Shown: piece after piece, positions 28,318-35,801 of the stretch
How the letters are laid out: each line of letters begins with the position of its first letter
Numbering within the stretch: the first letter of the stretch is position 1
Origin: Bacteroidales bacterium
Lineage (GTDB): Bacteria > Bacteroidota > Bacteroidia > Bacteroidales > F082
Direction of reading: 5' to 3'
DNA: 64,000 nucleotides
Assembly (NCBI GenBank): GCA_017549805.1
Contig: JAFYNJ010000028.1
Coordinates: forward strand, 38,033-102,032
Made by a program: the position numbers and the translations under genes
The notes under the pieces: model-generated
What the model was told of the DNA's origin: nothing
The model's input: the letters and a program-made list of their open reading frames with translations, nothing else
Databases searched by the model: none

Positions 28318-28372
28318 GGCTTGTTGATTGGAAGTGCGATGTTGTTACTATTTTTATGCAAAGATAGTCATT

Positions 28373-28540
28373 TTATTTCACATCTCCTTTCAATACTTCT
28401 CTTTTCTGTTTATTGTCGGGATTGAAGGCGTTACGAAAAAAGTCACAGGCTTCCCTTCCTGTATAAAGATGACCATCTACAATGAAAAGTTCGCGGACGG
28501 GGACTTGCCTGAGGATGGGAGGAAATACTAATCTAACGAT
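28373..28540 (-). pseudogene. C-terminal fragment of an unidentified gene
   Basis: The minus-strand frame without a start codon reads ...VPVRELFIVDGHLYTG, REACDFFRNAFNPDNKQK and REVLKGDVK, then TAA at 28373. Composition and codon use look coding. The family was not recognised. It overlaps, out of frame, the end of the small open frame at 28528-28716. Confidence 0.4.
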
Positions 28541-28716
28541 TCTGGAACGTCTTCGGGTTCATCATCAGAATTTTGTTTCGGACGGGTTAAGTCCTTGAAG
28601 ATGTCCAAGAATGAGTTCTTGTTATAGAAATAGCCTTCGTCTTGTTTTATTTTTTCTGCTAATACTGACAGACCGTAGTTGATGTACTCCTCCATGGTTT
28701 GCATCAGCAAGTTCAC
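28528..28716 (-). CDS. Small hypothetical protein or gene fragment
   Basis: 62 residues (MNLLMQTMEEYINYGLSVLAEKI ... DVPESLD), with a helical start and an acidic tail. No family was recognised. It lies among fragments, so it may itself be a truncated remnant. Confidence 0.3.
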   Translation of the reverse strand: MNLLMQTMEEYINYGLSVLAEKIKQDEGYFYNKNSFLDIFKDLTRPKQNSDDEPEDVPESLD

Positions 28717-28746
28717 CGTTTCGTTTACCGTCCGTTGGCCTTTGTC

Positions 28747-28905
28747 GAGGGCAATCCAATCAATAAATTATCCTACATCTACGGGTTCCCTATTGACGCC
28801 GTTGTAACCTACACTCAGCCCCGTCTCATGCAGCATTACGACAGCCTGATGGCGCAAGCCTATTCCGTTGCCGATGATGTGGTGCGAAAGCGGCTGCGTT
28901 TTTAG
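28747..28905 (+). pseudogene. Plus-strand C-terminal gene fragment
   Basis: The frame ends with NPINKLSYIYGFPIDAVV, TYTQPRLMQHYDSLMAQAY and DDVVRKRLRF, then TAG. It looks like a real protein end but has no credible start. The parent family was not recognised. Confidence 0.35.
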
Positions 28906-29041
28906 TGATGAGGTGGTTGTGGGATTAGATGGGACTACAAAACACCCCAAAGTGTCCTTTAGTTCACCCAATTGTCCAATAGATTCAAAATTTTTTTGAT
29001 TGCTATGGACAATTGTACTTCGCTACTTTCGCCAATCTGTT
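28906..29041. other. Non-coding stretch with an imperfect inverted repeat
   Basis: AATTGTCCA (28970-28978) faces TGGACAATT (29006-29014) across an AT-rich centre. There is no T-run behind either arm, so an operator or recombination site is as possible as a terminator. Together with the fragments at 28373-28905 this makes up the gene-poor stretch between the AlbA_2 gene and the ParB operon. Confidence 0.4.
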
Positions 29042-29137
29042 TCATTTGCGCCCCTCATCGTCTACATTTTTGATTGCTTCAACTAGCGACGGCTTCTTTT
29101 CTATATTGATTGGTAGAGCCTTATTTTCATAATTCAT
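29042..29137 (-). CDS. 31-residue small open frame at the end of the ParB operon
   Basis: It starts 7 bp after the stop of the distal ParB-like gene and reads MNYENKALPINIEKKPSLVE then AIKNVDDEGRK, stop. The spacing fits a sixth operon gene, either a small protein or the truncated start of a longer lost one. No similarity was recognised. Confidence 0.35.
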   Translation of the reverse strand: MNYENKALPINIEKKPSLVEAIKNVDDEGRK

Positions 29138-29144
29138 TTTGATA

Positions 29145-30128
29145 TTATTTAAGTTTAGATTGAATTGCTTTAAGCCGTTTCATAATAGCATTAATTTCAA
29201 AATTGATTTTATTCTTTAGGTCATCATTAATATCATCAAACTTATCTTCTAAATCCGGATCATTGATAAATTCCTTAAATCTCCTTATTCTTTGTAAATC
29301 CTCATCTAACACTCCAGACTCTTTAACACTTTCATAAGCTTTTTCTAGTGATACTTTTCCTTCTCGATATTGAGCCAAAGCCTTCTTCCCTGCTTTAGAT
29401 TTAGACTTAACTATATCTCCCAGTTTGCGAATATCAGATGCCTCATGAATCTTACCTGTTTTTATATCTTCAACAACCTTTTCTTCTAGTTCTGGATTAT
29501 CTTTTACAACGTTCTTTATAGCTCTATTTTTCAAAAACTCTTCATAATAACTCCATCTCATTGGATTTAAATCATTTTGCTCTTTCATGTACCCATACAC
29601 CTCGATATACTTCTTAGCGTTGGTTGTTGATAATCCCAACGATCTCGCAAAATCTTCGATTTTCACTTTGGTGGCTTCCAGCCCCCTAACCAAAAAACCA
29701 GCTTGTTCAAAAGGACTCCAATCTTTCCTACCGACAATGTGATATTGACCTAGAATTGTCAATATGGTTGATTGCTCAATATCTCTAGGTAATATTTTAC
29801 ATTTTACTTTGCCCCATTTAACTGGATCTTCTTTCACTAATTTCCGATATGCAGCAAGACGACTATTACCTTCAAGAACAACGAAGTCTCCATCCCTGAC
29901 AATTAAGGGGTCTATCAACCCGACTTTTTTTATCGATTGACGAAGAACCTTAACATGCTCCATAGAAAGCATATGCTCTTCAATTTCTTCTTGACTTGGG
30001 GTGCCGCCATTGGTCCGCAATATAGTATAAACTCTTGGATTCTCTTCATAGAATCTTAATTCTAATACGGGTAGTTCTTCTATACGGACATTAATTCTAG
30101 TCCCAGAAATGTCTATATAATCTTCCAT
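29145..30128 (-). CDS. ParB/Srx-fold protein, distal copy in the island operon
   Basis: 327 residues. The N-terminal ~100 residues show the ParB/sulfiredoxin fold: LRFYEENPRVY, VLRQSIKKVGLIDPLIV and the nucleotide-loop motif VVLEGNSRLAAYR, in place of the GERR of chromosomal ParB. An HTH-like region follows (HIVGRKDWSPFEQAGFLVRGLE; EDFARSLGLSTTNAKKYIEVY). The C-terminal half is charged and helical. This domain order suggests sequence-specific DNA binding with an NTP-dependent clamp or nuclease activity, but no catalytic role is shown. It lies 4 bp behind the SNF2 gene. A divergent paralogue is at 32026-33030. Confidence 0.82.
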   Translation of the reverse strand: MEDYIDISGTRINVRIEELPVLELRFYEENPRVYTILRTNGGTPSQEEIEEHMLSMEHVKVLRQSIKKVGLIDPLIVRDGDFVVLEGNSRLAAYRKLVKEDPVKWGKVKCKILPRDIEQSTILTILGQYHIVGRKDWSPFEQAGFLVRGLEATKVKIEDFARSLGLSTTNAKKYIEVYGYMKEQNDLNPMRWSYYEEFLKNRAIKNVVKDNPELEEKVVEDIKTGKIHEASDIRKLGDIVKSKSKAGKKALAQYREGKVSLEKAYESVKESGVLDEDLQRIRRFKEFINDPDLEDKFDDINDDLKNKINFEINAIMKRLKAIQSKLK

Positions 30129-30132
30129 TTTC

Positions 30133-31608
30133 TTAGGTGTTTTCTATGTTCAATAATTCTTTAATCAAATCACCATAACTATAATCCATAATCGACTGGT
30201 ATTTTGCTAGTTTGTAATCGCCTTGTGCCAAAAAAGCAGCGTTTTGCTTTGCTTGTAACAATTTATCCACCCATATATCAACACTATCATCTATCATAAG
30301 GTTATAAATATTACATGTTTTTTTTTGCGATATTCTATGGATTCTATCTTGAGCTTGTAGGTAATCATCCAAATTGAAACCTCTGTCATAAAAAATCACA
30401 TTATTTGCCACAGTAAGCGTTAATCCCTCCTTTGCAGCTTGTGGGGTGGCAAATAGGATTTTAGCATCGCCAAATTTAAACCGTTCAACCGATTTGTTCC
30501 TGTCTTCAATTGCCATTCGACCATGTATTTTTACTGGCGAATACTGCTTATAGATTTTACTAAAGTACTCAGCGTTCTCAATGAATGAAGACCAAATGAT
30601 AACCTTTTCATCTCTCTCCATAATAGCGGAGACCAATTCCTGCAATTTTATCTCTTTTCCAGAAAACGAACCATACAATTCATCTACTAGTCTAGGGTTT
30701 GATGCTACTTGAACCAATCTGAGCAGTCGCTTTAAGCATGCTTCCGAATCATCTAAAACGGCTTCGCCATTTTGTTGAACGAAGGCCATCATCTCGTTTT
30801 TTATCTTATTGTAAAGAGCTTTTTGTTTCGGCTCAAATGAACAATAAATATTGAAATACTCCTTGTTAGGTAATGATATAACACCGCTGTTTTTAGTTTC
30901 GCGAACAGTAAAAACTTTTATCTTCTCGAAAATTGAAGCAACCTCGTCTTCAAAGGCCTTTCTCTCGTTTGAATTGTCGGCCATAGAATTGGTAAGATTT
31001 GTATTTGTTTTGAACTTATTAAAATCTTCACCCAAACTCTGCCCAAAATCCAAAAAATAAATTTGAGCCCATATATCGTATGGCCTATTTGCAACAGGAG
31101 TCCCTGTCATTATTGTTCTAATTTTGAACAATGGAGCCAAGCGGAAAAAAGATTGTGTTAGTTTTGCATCTGGATTTTTGATCTTTGTCGATTCATCAAT
31201 AATAATAGCTGTATTTCTAGCCTTTAAAAAAAGGCTTAGTCTTTCTTCCTCACCTGAGATTGTTTCAAAATTCGTAATGATTACACGAGAAGGGCTATTC
31301 AACACATAAAAATTGTCTGCCTTATTACTACTTATCGTTTGTGGTTTTATATGAGTATGAAAAGCAAATTCATTTTCCCAATTTCTGACAAGCTGTTTTT
31401 TTGTTACAATCATTACCGTATCAATGTCACGCTTTTCTAGCCAATATAGCAACAAATCAATAGCAATCTTCGTTTTCCCTAGTCCTTGCTCATGGAATAT
31501 CGCAGAATAATCTAAGTCTTTTACTGCCTCAAATGCTTCTTGCTGATACGGAAAAGCGTTTTGCGTAGCGGATAAATCGAAACGATATGTATAATTGATT
31601 TTACCCAT
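30133..31608 (-). CDS. SNF2-type DEAD/DEAH helicase
   Basis: 491 residues, essentially a bare helicase core. Walker A is EQGLGKTKIAIDLL, motif II is IIIDESTKIKNP (DEST in place of DEAH), and motif III is MTGTPVANRPYDIW. The C-terminal domain has VIIWSSF, KEGLTLTVANNVIFYD and AQDRIHRISQKK (motif VI). SNF2 enzymes translocate on double-stranded DNA and remodel bound proteins. Its start overlaps the nuclease stop by 1 nt (TAATG), so the two are translationally coupled. Confidence 0.9.
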   Translation of the reverse strand: MGKINYTYRFDLSATQNAFPYQQEAFEAVKDLDYSAIFHEQGLGKTKIAIDLLLYWLEKRDIDTVMIVTKKQLVRNWENEFAFHTHIKPQTISSNKADNFYVLNSPSRVIITNFETISGEEERLSLFLKARNTAIIIDESTKIKNPDAKLTQSFFRLAPLFKIRTIMTGTPVANRPYDIWAQIYFLDFGQSLGEDFNKFKTNTNLTNSMADNSNERKAFEDEVASIFEKIKVFTVRETKNSGVISLPNKEYFNIYCSFEPKQKALYNKIKNEMMAFVQQNGEAVLDDSEACLKRLLRLVQVASNPRLVDELYGSFSGKEIKLQELVSAIMERDEKVIIWSSFIENAEYFSKIYKQYSPVKIHGRMAIEDRNKSVERFKFGDAKILFATPQAAKEGLTLTVANNVIFYDRGFNLDDYLQAQDRIHRISQKKTCNIYNLMIDDSVDIWVDKLLQAKQNAAFLAQGDYKLAKYQSIMDYSYGDLIKELLNIENT

Positions 31609-32039
31609 TAAACATTTATTTCTGGAACCCCATTTTCACTAATAATAATGACTTTGGTGTCAAATCCATTCTGCCGTTTGATGAACTTTATCAAAGTCTT
31701 ATAGGACAATGAAACCGTCCATGAGCTACATAAAACCAACAACGCTTCACCTTTAAAGGACTGACATTCTCTCAAATAGGTGATATATTGGTCTTTACTG
31801 TGCGATGTATCAAAATCTTTAATGGTTTTTGCTTCGCCAATGATTAACTTATTATCATGGCAGAAGTATAAATCAGGACGATAGTTCCCCATCAAGGGAG
31901 GTTTATATGTTGACTCAGGCTTGTCAACATACACGAAACCTCCTTGTTCGGAAGGAATCGTACGTAGAACATACTGTTCTGCTAGATTTACATAATCCAT
32001 ATGTGTTTTAGATTCAGCGATAGTGTTATTCTCCTTCAA
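31608..32039 (-). CDS. PD-(D/E)XK nuclease-like protein
   Basis: 143 residues. Asp56 in NYRPDLYF and Glu69/Lys71 in LIIGEAKT form the PD-x(n)-ExK active site, and KDQYITYLRECQ supplies the usual downstream helix (Q in helix). The small size fits Holliday-junction resolvase or VRR-NUC-like folds. It overlaps the upstream ParB-like gene by 14 bp and the SNF2 gene by 1 nt, so it is central to the operon and is likely the DNA-cutting subunit. ATG 32039 or an internal Met (MDYVN) could be the start. Confidence 0.75.
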   Translation of the reverse strand: MKENNTIAESKTHMDYVNLAEQYVLRTIPSEQGGFVYVDKPESTYKPPLMGNYRPDLYFCHDNKLIIGEAKTIKDFDTSHSKDQYITYLRECQSFKGEALLVLCSSWTVSLSYKTLIKFIKRQNGFDTKVIIISENGVPEINV

Positions 32040-33030
32040 TAAAACTCAATACATCATCAAGAGAGTCTTTCAATTCATATAACAAGCTTTTTCTTTTTGA
32101 GGCACCAGCGTCCTCTTCCTTTTTTAATGCTTTTATTTCTTCAAATGGAACATTGCGCAACTTACCAATAAGTGCTTTTGTTAATTCATCATATCTAACA
32201 TTCTTTAAATCAACATTCTGAGAAGTAGCGGTATTTAGTTTTCGAATAGCATCAGTAATATTTGATTTGAGAAATTCTTTTTTTGCCGCGGAATCTGCCA
32301 GTATTTCCGGAAGCAAACGGACATTCATTGCAGTATCTATATTATGATCAAGCACCCATTGAGCGAAATCCTTTTCTGTATACCCATTAGCATTTAAGGC
32401 ACTTTTGATTCTTCTATTTTGCAGTTCCGAGAATTTTGAGAATTCTCTTGGGTCTGGTTTTTCTCCTTCAAGCAGTGGTATATAATACTGTTGCATATCA
32501 TTATATGCATATATCAACTTCAATATTTCACTCTTTTTACCACCACAAAAATCTATAATTGTATTAATAGGAAGCCCTTCAATGTTATATAATTGGTTGA
32601 GATATTTCGCTTTTGAATATGCATCCCAATCTCTTGGTCCAACCATGTGGGATTGTAGCCTAATGGAATCTATTTCTTGTTTGGACAAGTTTTCGTACAC
32701 TATGCAGCGAAGAGTTGACCAAATACTATCTTGGGTTTTGGCATAAAAGTCTCTATAAATCTGCAACCTTGTATTTCCTTCAATTACTACATATTTCCCT
32801 TCGTTAGTGTGGTTAACTATGATTGGATGGATTACGCCTCTATTCACTCTAATAGATTCACGAAGAGCAGAAAACGTAGTAGAACCATCAGTTGTACTAC
32901 CTGTCAATGCTAAAGCAATTCCTTCTGCTGTAACATTTTCTCCATACATATCTAGAAATTGGCTTATTCTAGGGTTTTGTATGTCCAATTCCAGTAAATC
33001 AATTTTTAATTCTTGATAAGAGCTATTCAT
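32026..33030 (-). CDS. ParB/Srx-fold protein, proximal copy in the island operon
   Basis: 334 residues with the same architecture as the distal copy: LDIQNPRIS, LRESIRVNRGVIHPIIV, VVIEGNTRLQIYRDF, then SHMVGPRDWDAYSKAKYLNQLY and an HTH-like segment (INTIIDFCGGKKSEILKLIYAYND). The two proteins share the EGNxRL loop and the HxVGxxDW box but little else, pointing to an old duplication and perhaps a heterodimer. It follows the radical SAM gene by 57 bp and overlaps the nuclease gene by 14 bp. Confidence 0.8.
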   Translation of the reverse strand: MNSSYQELKIDLLELDIQNPRISQFLDMYGENVTAEGIALALTGSTTDGSTTFSALRESIRVNRGVIHPIIVNHTNEGKYVVIEGNTRLQIYRDFYAKTQDSIWSTLRCIVYENLSKQEIDSIRLQSHMVGPRDWDAYSKAKYLNQLYNIEGLPINTIIDFCGGKKSEILKLIYAYNDMQQYYIPLLEGEKPDPREFSKFSELQNRRIKSALNANGYTEKDFAQWVLDHNIDTAMNVRLLPEILADSAAKKEFLKSNITDAIRKLNTATSQNVDLKNVRYDELTKALIGKLRNVPFEEIKALKKEEDAGASKRKSLLYELKDSLDDVLSFIEGE

Positions 33031-33087
33031 ATTATAATTGGTTTTATGTAATATCGTTTTGGTTAATCCCTTCGCTTTTCAATTCTT

Positions 33088-34506
33088 TCAATGATTCCAA
33101 AGTGTCGGATTTATTAAGTTTAATAATTTAAAGTTAAACATTTCTATGAGTTCCTTTCTAGATTCAGGAAACATTTCCAACACATCAAGAACAGTTTGTA
33201 ATGGCTTACAGATTTTACGAATTTTACCTCGTTCATCCTCCCTCTCATAATAACCAGTTTCATAGTCCTGTTGAAACTCTTCGAACGACTTGAGTTCCTT
33301 CAGCACTTCAAAACCTGCCTTCTGCTCCCAGTAGGTTTGATTACGATATATGTATTCCCAAAATGACATCTTTTTATAAAATGCCTGTTGATTACACCAC
33401 CGAGCAATTTGGATGTATATGTTGGAAATAGGAGCATTATGATAGTCTTCATGACGCATAATATATCCAACACAACCGTATGTCATCAGCACCTTGATAC
33501 GTTGGAAAATTTCCCAAATGTCCTTATAGAATTTTTCACGATTATCCTCGCTCTGTTTGAATCCGCAAAAAAGGTAGAATTTCGTACCCTTCTTCGGGTT
33601 GTAAAGTTTCCATATTTTCAAGGCCTTTTCTATCTTCGGACGGTCTTTCCAATTATCAAAAGCAAAGATAAAGTCACCATGATAGTGTACACGAGAAAGC
33701 ATCTCTGCCATCTCTTCGCCACAAGGACTTTCTGCCAGCATACGCTCGTCAAGGCCCTGACGGAACTGAAATGGGCGACCGGTGTCAATCAGTTGCTGCA
33801 AACATGTTCGCCAGACCTCGGGGTCAGCAGCAAGGAAATTATCATCCCAAAGATAAATATATGGACGAACCAGACGGCCATGTTCGTCACGTTCTTCATC
33901 AAGAAACCATTCAAGCTTGGAATATGGGAAGATTCTATCTTCTAACTTATTAATACAAAACGGACAGTGGCGAATACACCCTCGGGTGAGGAAACCAATA
34001 CTGTATTGTTGATAGTCCTTGTACTTATCTCGTTTGAAACCCTCACGAACTTTAAGGTCTACAAATTCGTCATAAAGGTGGTAATACGGCATCTGACGGG
34101 CAAGGTCGATGCCATTAGTACGAGAGCCGCCACAATGGTTGGTATAGCTATTGAGAAATTCATCATTCTCCAGCTGATTCATGTCCTTCTCGCGCTTGTA
34201 GCGATATTTGTTAATATTTAATTCGTTAGCATAGAAACCCGTACCTCCTTTGCGAAATTTGTGCTTTTTTTGATATGGAGATGCGTTTTTATAAAAGGTC
34301 GGTTCTTGAGTAAACGTAAAAACGCGGGAAATGTAGATGTATTTGTATGGTTTGATATCTTCGTCTTGGTCAATAATTAACTTGAAATCAATACCATTAT
34401 CATTGAAAAATCCTGCCAGTTTCATCAACACAAGATTAGGATGTCTTGTCCCGTTGCAAAGCAAGTCGGCATCAACAAGTCCTATCTTTAGTTTCCGTCT
34501 CGGCAT
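33088..34506 (-). CDS. Radical SAM protein, first gene of the island operon
   Basis: 472 residues. CIRHCPFC at residues 177-184 is the CxxxCxxC motif that binds the [4Fe-4S] cluster and SAM. The N-terminal ~130 residues (KIGLVDADLLCNGTRHPNLVLMKLAGFF; YIYISRVFTFTQEP) form a Rossmann-like domain found before the radical SAM barrel in many uncharacterised proteins of mobile elements. It lacks the usual B12-binding DxHxxG. The viperin motif CNxxCxYC is absent. The substrate is unknown; modification of a nucleic acid or nucleotide would suit the DNA-directed neighbours, but this is inference. Confidence 0.8.
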   Translation of the reverse strand: MPRRKLKIGLVDADLLCNGTRHPNLVLMKLAGFFNDNGIDFKLIIDQDEDIKPYKYIYISRVFTFTQEPTFYKNASPYQKKHKFRKGGTGFYANELNINKYRYKREKDMNQLENDEFLNSYTNHCGGSRTNGIDLARQMPYYHLYDEFVDLKVREGFKRDKYKDYQQYSIGFLTRGCIRHCPFCINKLEDRIFPYSKLEWFLDEERDEHGRLVRPYIYLWDDNFLAADPEVWRTCLQQLIDTGRPFQFRQGLDERMLAESPCGEEMAEMLSRVHYHGDFIFAFDNWKDRPKIEKALKIWKLYNPKKGTKFYLFCGFKQSEDNREKFYKDIWEIFQRIKVLMTYGCVGYIMRHEDYHNAPISNIYIQIARWCNQQAFYKKMSFWEYIYRNQTYWEQKAGFEVLKELKSFEEFQQDYETGYYEREDERGKIRKICKPLQTVLDVLEMFPESRKELIEMFNFKLLNLINPTLWNH

Positions 34507-34585
34507 GGTTCTTTAGTTGATGGATGATCCTTTTTTTATTTTCAATCTGTTACTAATTATCCTTAAACAGGGATGATAAATAATG

Positions 34586-34615
34586 CAAAGATATACAATA
34601 ATCTAAAAAAGACAA
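34586..34615 (-). promoter_or_regulatory. Promoter of the radical SAM-ParB-nuclease-helicase operon
   Basis: Minus strand: TTG (34613-34615), 19-nt spacer, TATCTTTG (34586-34593). Transcription would start near 34580 with a leader of about 70 nt. No comparably good promoter was noticed between the operon genes. Confidence 0.65.
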
Positions 34616-34617
34616 AA

Positions 34618-34800
34618 TCAAGATTTTTTGTCTTTCGGTATTCTTTTTTCCTCGTTAACCAAACACCGTTCCACTTTTTTTACATCTTCAGCAGGTGGCA
34701 AATCTTCGGTAATGATGCCGCGCTCGGTCAACATCTTACAAACAGCGGCATTGTTATCCACATGCTCCTGAGTGATGGATGCTTCGCATTGAAGGTTTTT
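34618..34800 (-). pseudogene. C-terminal remnant of a DinD-like (BRO/DNA damage-inducible D) gene
   Basis: The minus strand reads NLQCEASITQEHVDNNAAVC, then KMLTERGIITEDLPPAEDVK and KVERCLVNEEKRIPKDKKS, stop. The ITxEHVxNN...RGIxxEDLPPAEDxKKVER pattern is what I recall from the tail of DinD-family proteins. Everything upstream is lost. The family call is from memory. Confidence 0.55.
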
Positions 34801-34827
34801 GGTTGGGACAAAGCACTCTATGCTATG

Positions 34828-35111
34828 CTACGCCACGTCCTTCGTTCTCCCTCGCAACAAAGAAGCATAAAGAAGTGGTTCCCAATGACCGGTTTTGTTG
34901 CTGCCAACTCTGATAATGAAACCACCTTTTTTCAGTTCTCCGAGACAACGCTTAACGGAAGCTTCCGAAACTCCTATTTGGACTGCATATTCTGCATAAT
35001 TAAGTGTGCAGTCCTGCATATCTGGTGTGCTCCTCCATCATAAACTCACGGAAAGGTTCAAGCAACTCTTGTTCTCGTGAATCAACCAAAGCCTGAATGA
35101 AATGTTTCATT
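34828..35111 (-). pseudogene. Frameshifted remnant of a winged-helix protein
   Basis: From ATG 35111 the frame reads MKHFIQALVDSREQELLEPF and stops after 36 codons. The overlapping frame continues with LNYAEYAVQIGVSEASVKRC and LGELKKGGFIIRVGSNKTGHW, a winged helix of the kind found at the C-terminus of AAA_4 or Fic proteins. One frameshift separates the parts, and the end is degenerate. Confidence 0.55.
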
Positions 35112-35204
35112 CTTTAGAAGGGTTTTTTCAACATACCATAGTAATGAAAACTTTCATTTATTAAAGATGATACTATAAATAATACATATTTAATGAAATT
35201 ATGG

Positions 35205-35212
35205 TATCTTTG
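35205..35212 (+). promoter_or_regulatory. -7 box of small-protein gene copy 1
   Basis: TATCTTTG, 21 bp before ATG 35234. The same box sits at the same place in copy 2. It excludes the ATG at 35201 as the start. Confidence 0.55.
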
Positions 35213-35233
35213 CAGATAAATACCAATTTGATC

Positions 35234-35641
35234 ATGAACATCCCTACTGGCAACAACAATGAAGAGCTTAAGCAGCGTAAAGATATCATCTCACAATTGT
35301 ACCGACAGTGGACCGATAGTAATCCAGACAAGAAGGTTTTCAACCCTTCGTTGAAAGGTGATGTTAATAATCGGTTTGTATCAATCACCGAAACCATGCG
35401 ACATGCCGCGAAAACTTATCGCTCAACGCTGGCTCTGTTCTATTTAGACAGAATACTTCGGAACGCTGTCATCGTCGGCAAGCCAAAACCACCCAAGAAA
35501 GGCGTTGCCAACCAAAAGCCGTTCAAATACTTACTAGAAACCCATTGCTTGTTGCATGGAATAGGCATGGCAAAAATGATGGTGGGGGTGAAACGTTCGG
35601 GGGAGATGATCCTATACTGCATTACCGTTATGGACCAATAA
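35234..35641 (+). CDS. Small BECR/LPD3-like protein, copy 1
   Basis: 135 residues. After a polar helical N-terminus (NEELKQRKDIISQLYRQW), ITETMRHAAKTY, a KPKPPKK loop, KPFKYLLETHCLL, MVGVKRSGEM and a final strand (YCITVM) give the helix-then-sheet order of BECR-type nuclease or LPD3 domains found in phage polyvalent proteins and toxins. That assignment is by pattern only. It is 81-84% identical to the protein of copy 2. It converges with a predicted small RNA whose terminator abuts its stop codon, which suggests toxin-antitoxin-like regulation. Confidence 0.7.
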   Translation: MNIPTGNNNEELKQRKDIISQLYRQWTDSNPDKKVFNPSLKGDVNNRFVSITETMRHAAKTYRSTLALFYLDRILRNAVIVGKPKPPKKGVANQKPFKYLLETHCLLHGIGMAKMMVGVKRSGEMILYCITVMDQ

Positions 35642-35727
35642 AAAAAGAAATCGACAGGTTGGCTCGCTCGTGAGAGGTCATCGCCAAATTCTGGACGTCT
35701 AAAGGACTGTTCCCCTATTGATTTCTC
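35640..35727 (-). ncRNA. Predicted ~87-nt structured small RNA, copy 1
   Basis: The minus-strand transcript begins 5-6 nt after a TATCTTTG box. Its 5' AGAAATC pairs with GATTTCT directly before a run of seven U; inside, ACAG pairs with CTGT and TTGGC with GCCAA, so three helices are nested. The sequence is ~96% identical to copy 2, and the one base change within a helix leaves a G-U pair. It terminates at the stop codon of the convergent small-protein gene. No known RNA family was recognised. Confidence 0.65.
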
Positions 35728-35731
35728 GCCG

Positions 35732-35761
35732 CAAAGATACAACGAAAATTTGATTTTGCAA
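35732..35761 (-). promoter_or_regulatory. Promoter of small RNA copy 1
   Basis: Minus strand: TTG (35759-35761), 19-nt spacer, TATCTTTG (35732-35739). In copy 2 both boxes and the spacing are kept although the spacer sequence differs. Confidence 0.7.
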
Positions 35762-35801
35762 TACTTTTGAAGAAATTTTTGAAATATCCGAGAAGTAACG
35801 C

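Larger units (their letters stand above)
35200..35745. repeat. ~540-bp direct repeat, left copy
   Basis: The left copy contains the -7 box, the small BECR/LPD3-like gene and the convergent small-RNA gene with its promoter. The coding part is about 82% identical to the right copy (37907-38451), while the last ~105 bp (RNA gene) differ at only 4 positions. The repeats flank the DUF1016 cassette. Confidence 0.85.

Noticed and set aside
28328-28531. Plus-strand 67-codon frame upstream of the AlbA_2 gene.
   Set aside because: It contains the promoter box of the AlbA_2 gene in reverse and lies antisense to a more protein-like minus-strand fragment.
29145-33030. ParB-like plus SNF2 was considered as a Dnd or Dpd (7-deazaguanine) DNA modification locus.
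   Set aside because: No DndACDE, SspBCD, DpdA (TGT-like) or queuosine-type synthesis genes are present in the window.
33088-34506. The radical SAM gene was considered as a prokaryotic viperin.
   Set aside because: The cluster motif is CIRHCPFC, not the CNxxCxYC of viperins, and the protein has a different N-terminal domain.
34573-35043. Plus-strand open frame of 156 codons.
   Set aside because: It is antisense to the DinD-like and winged-helix remnants, which have recognisable protein patterns; the plus-strand product has none.
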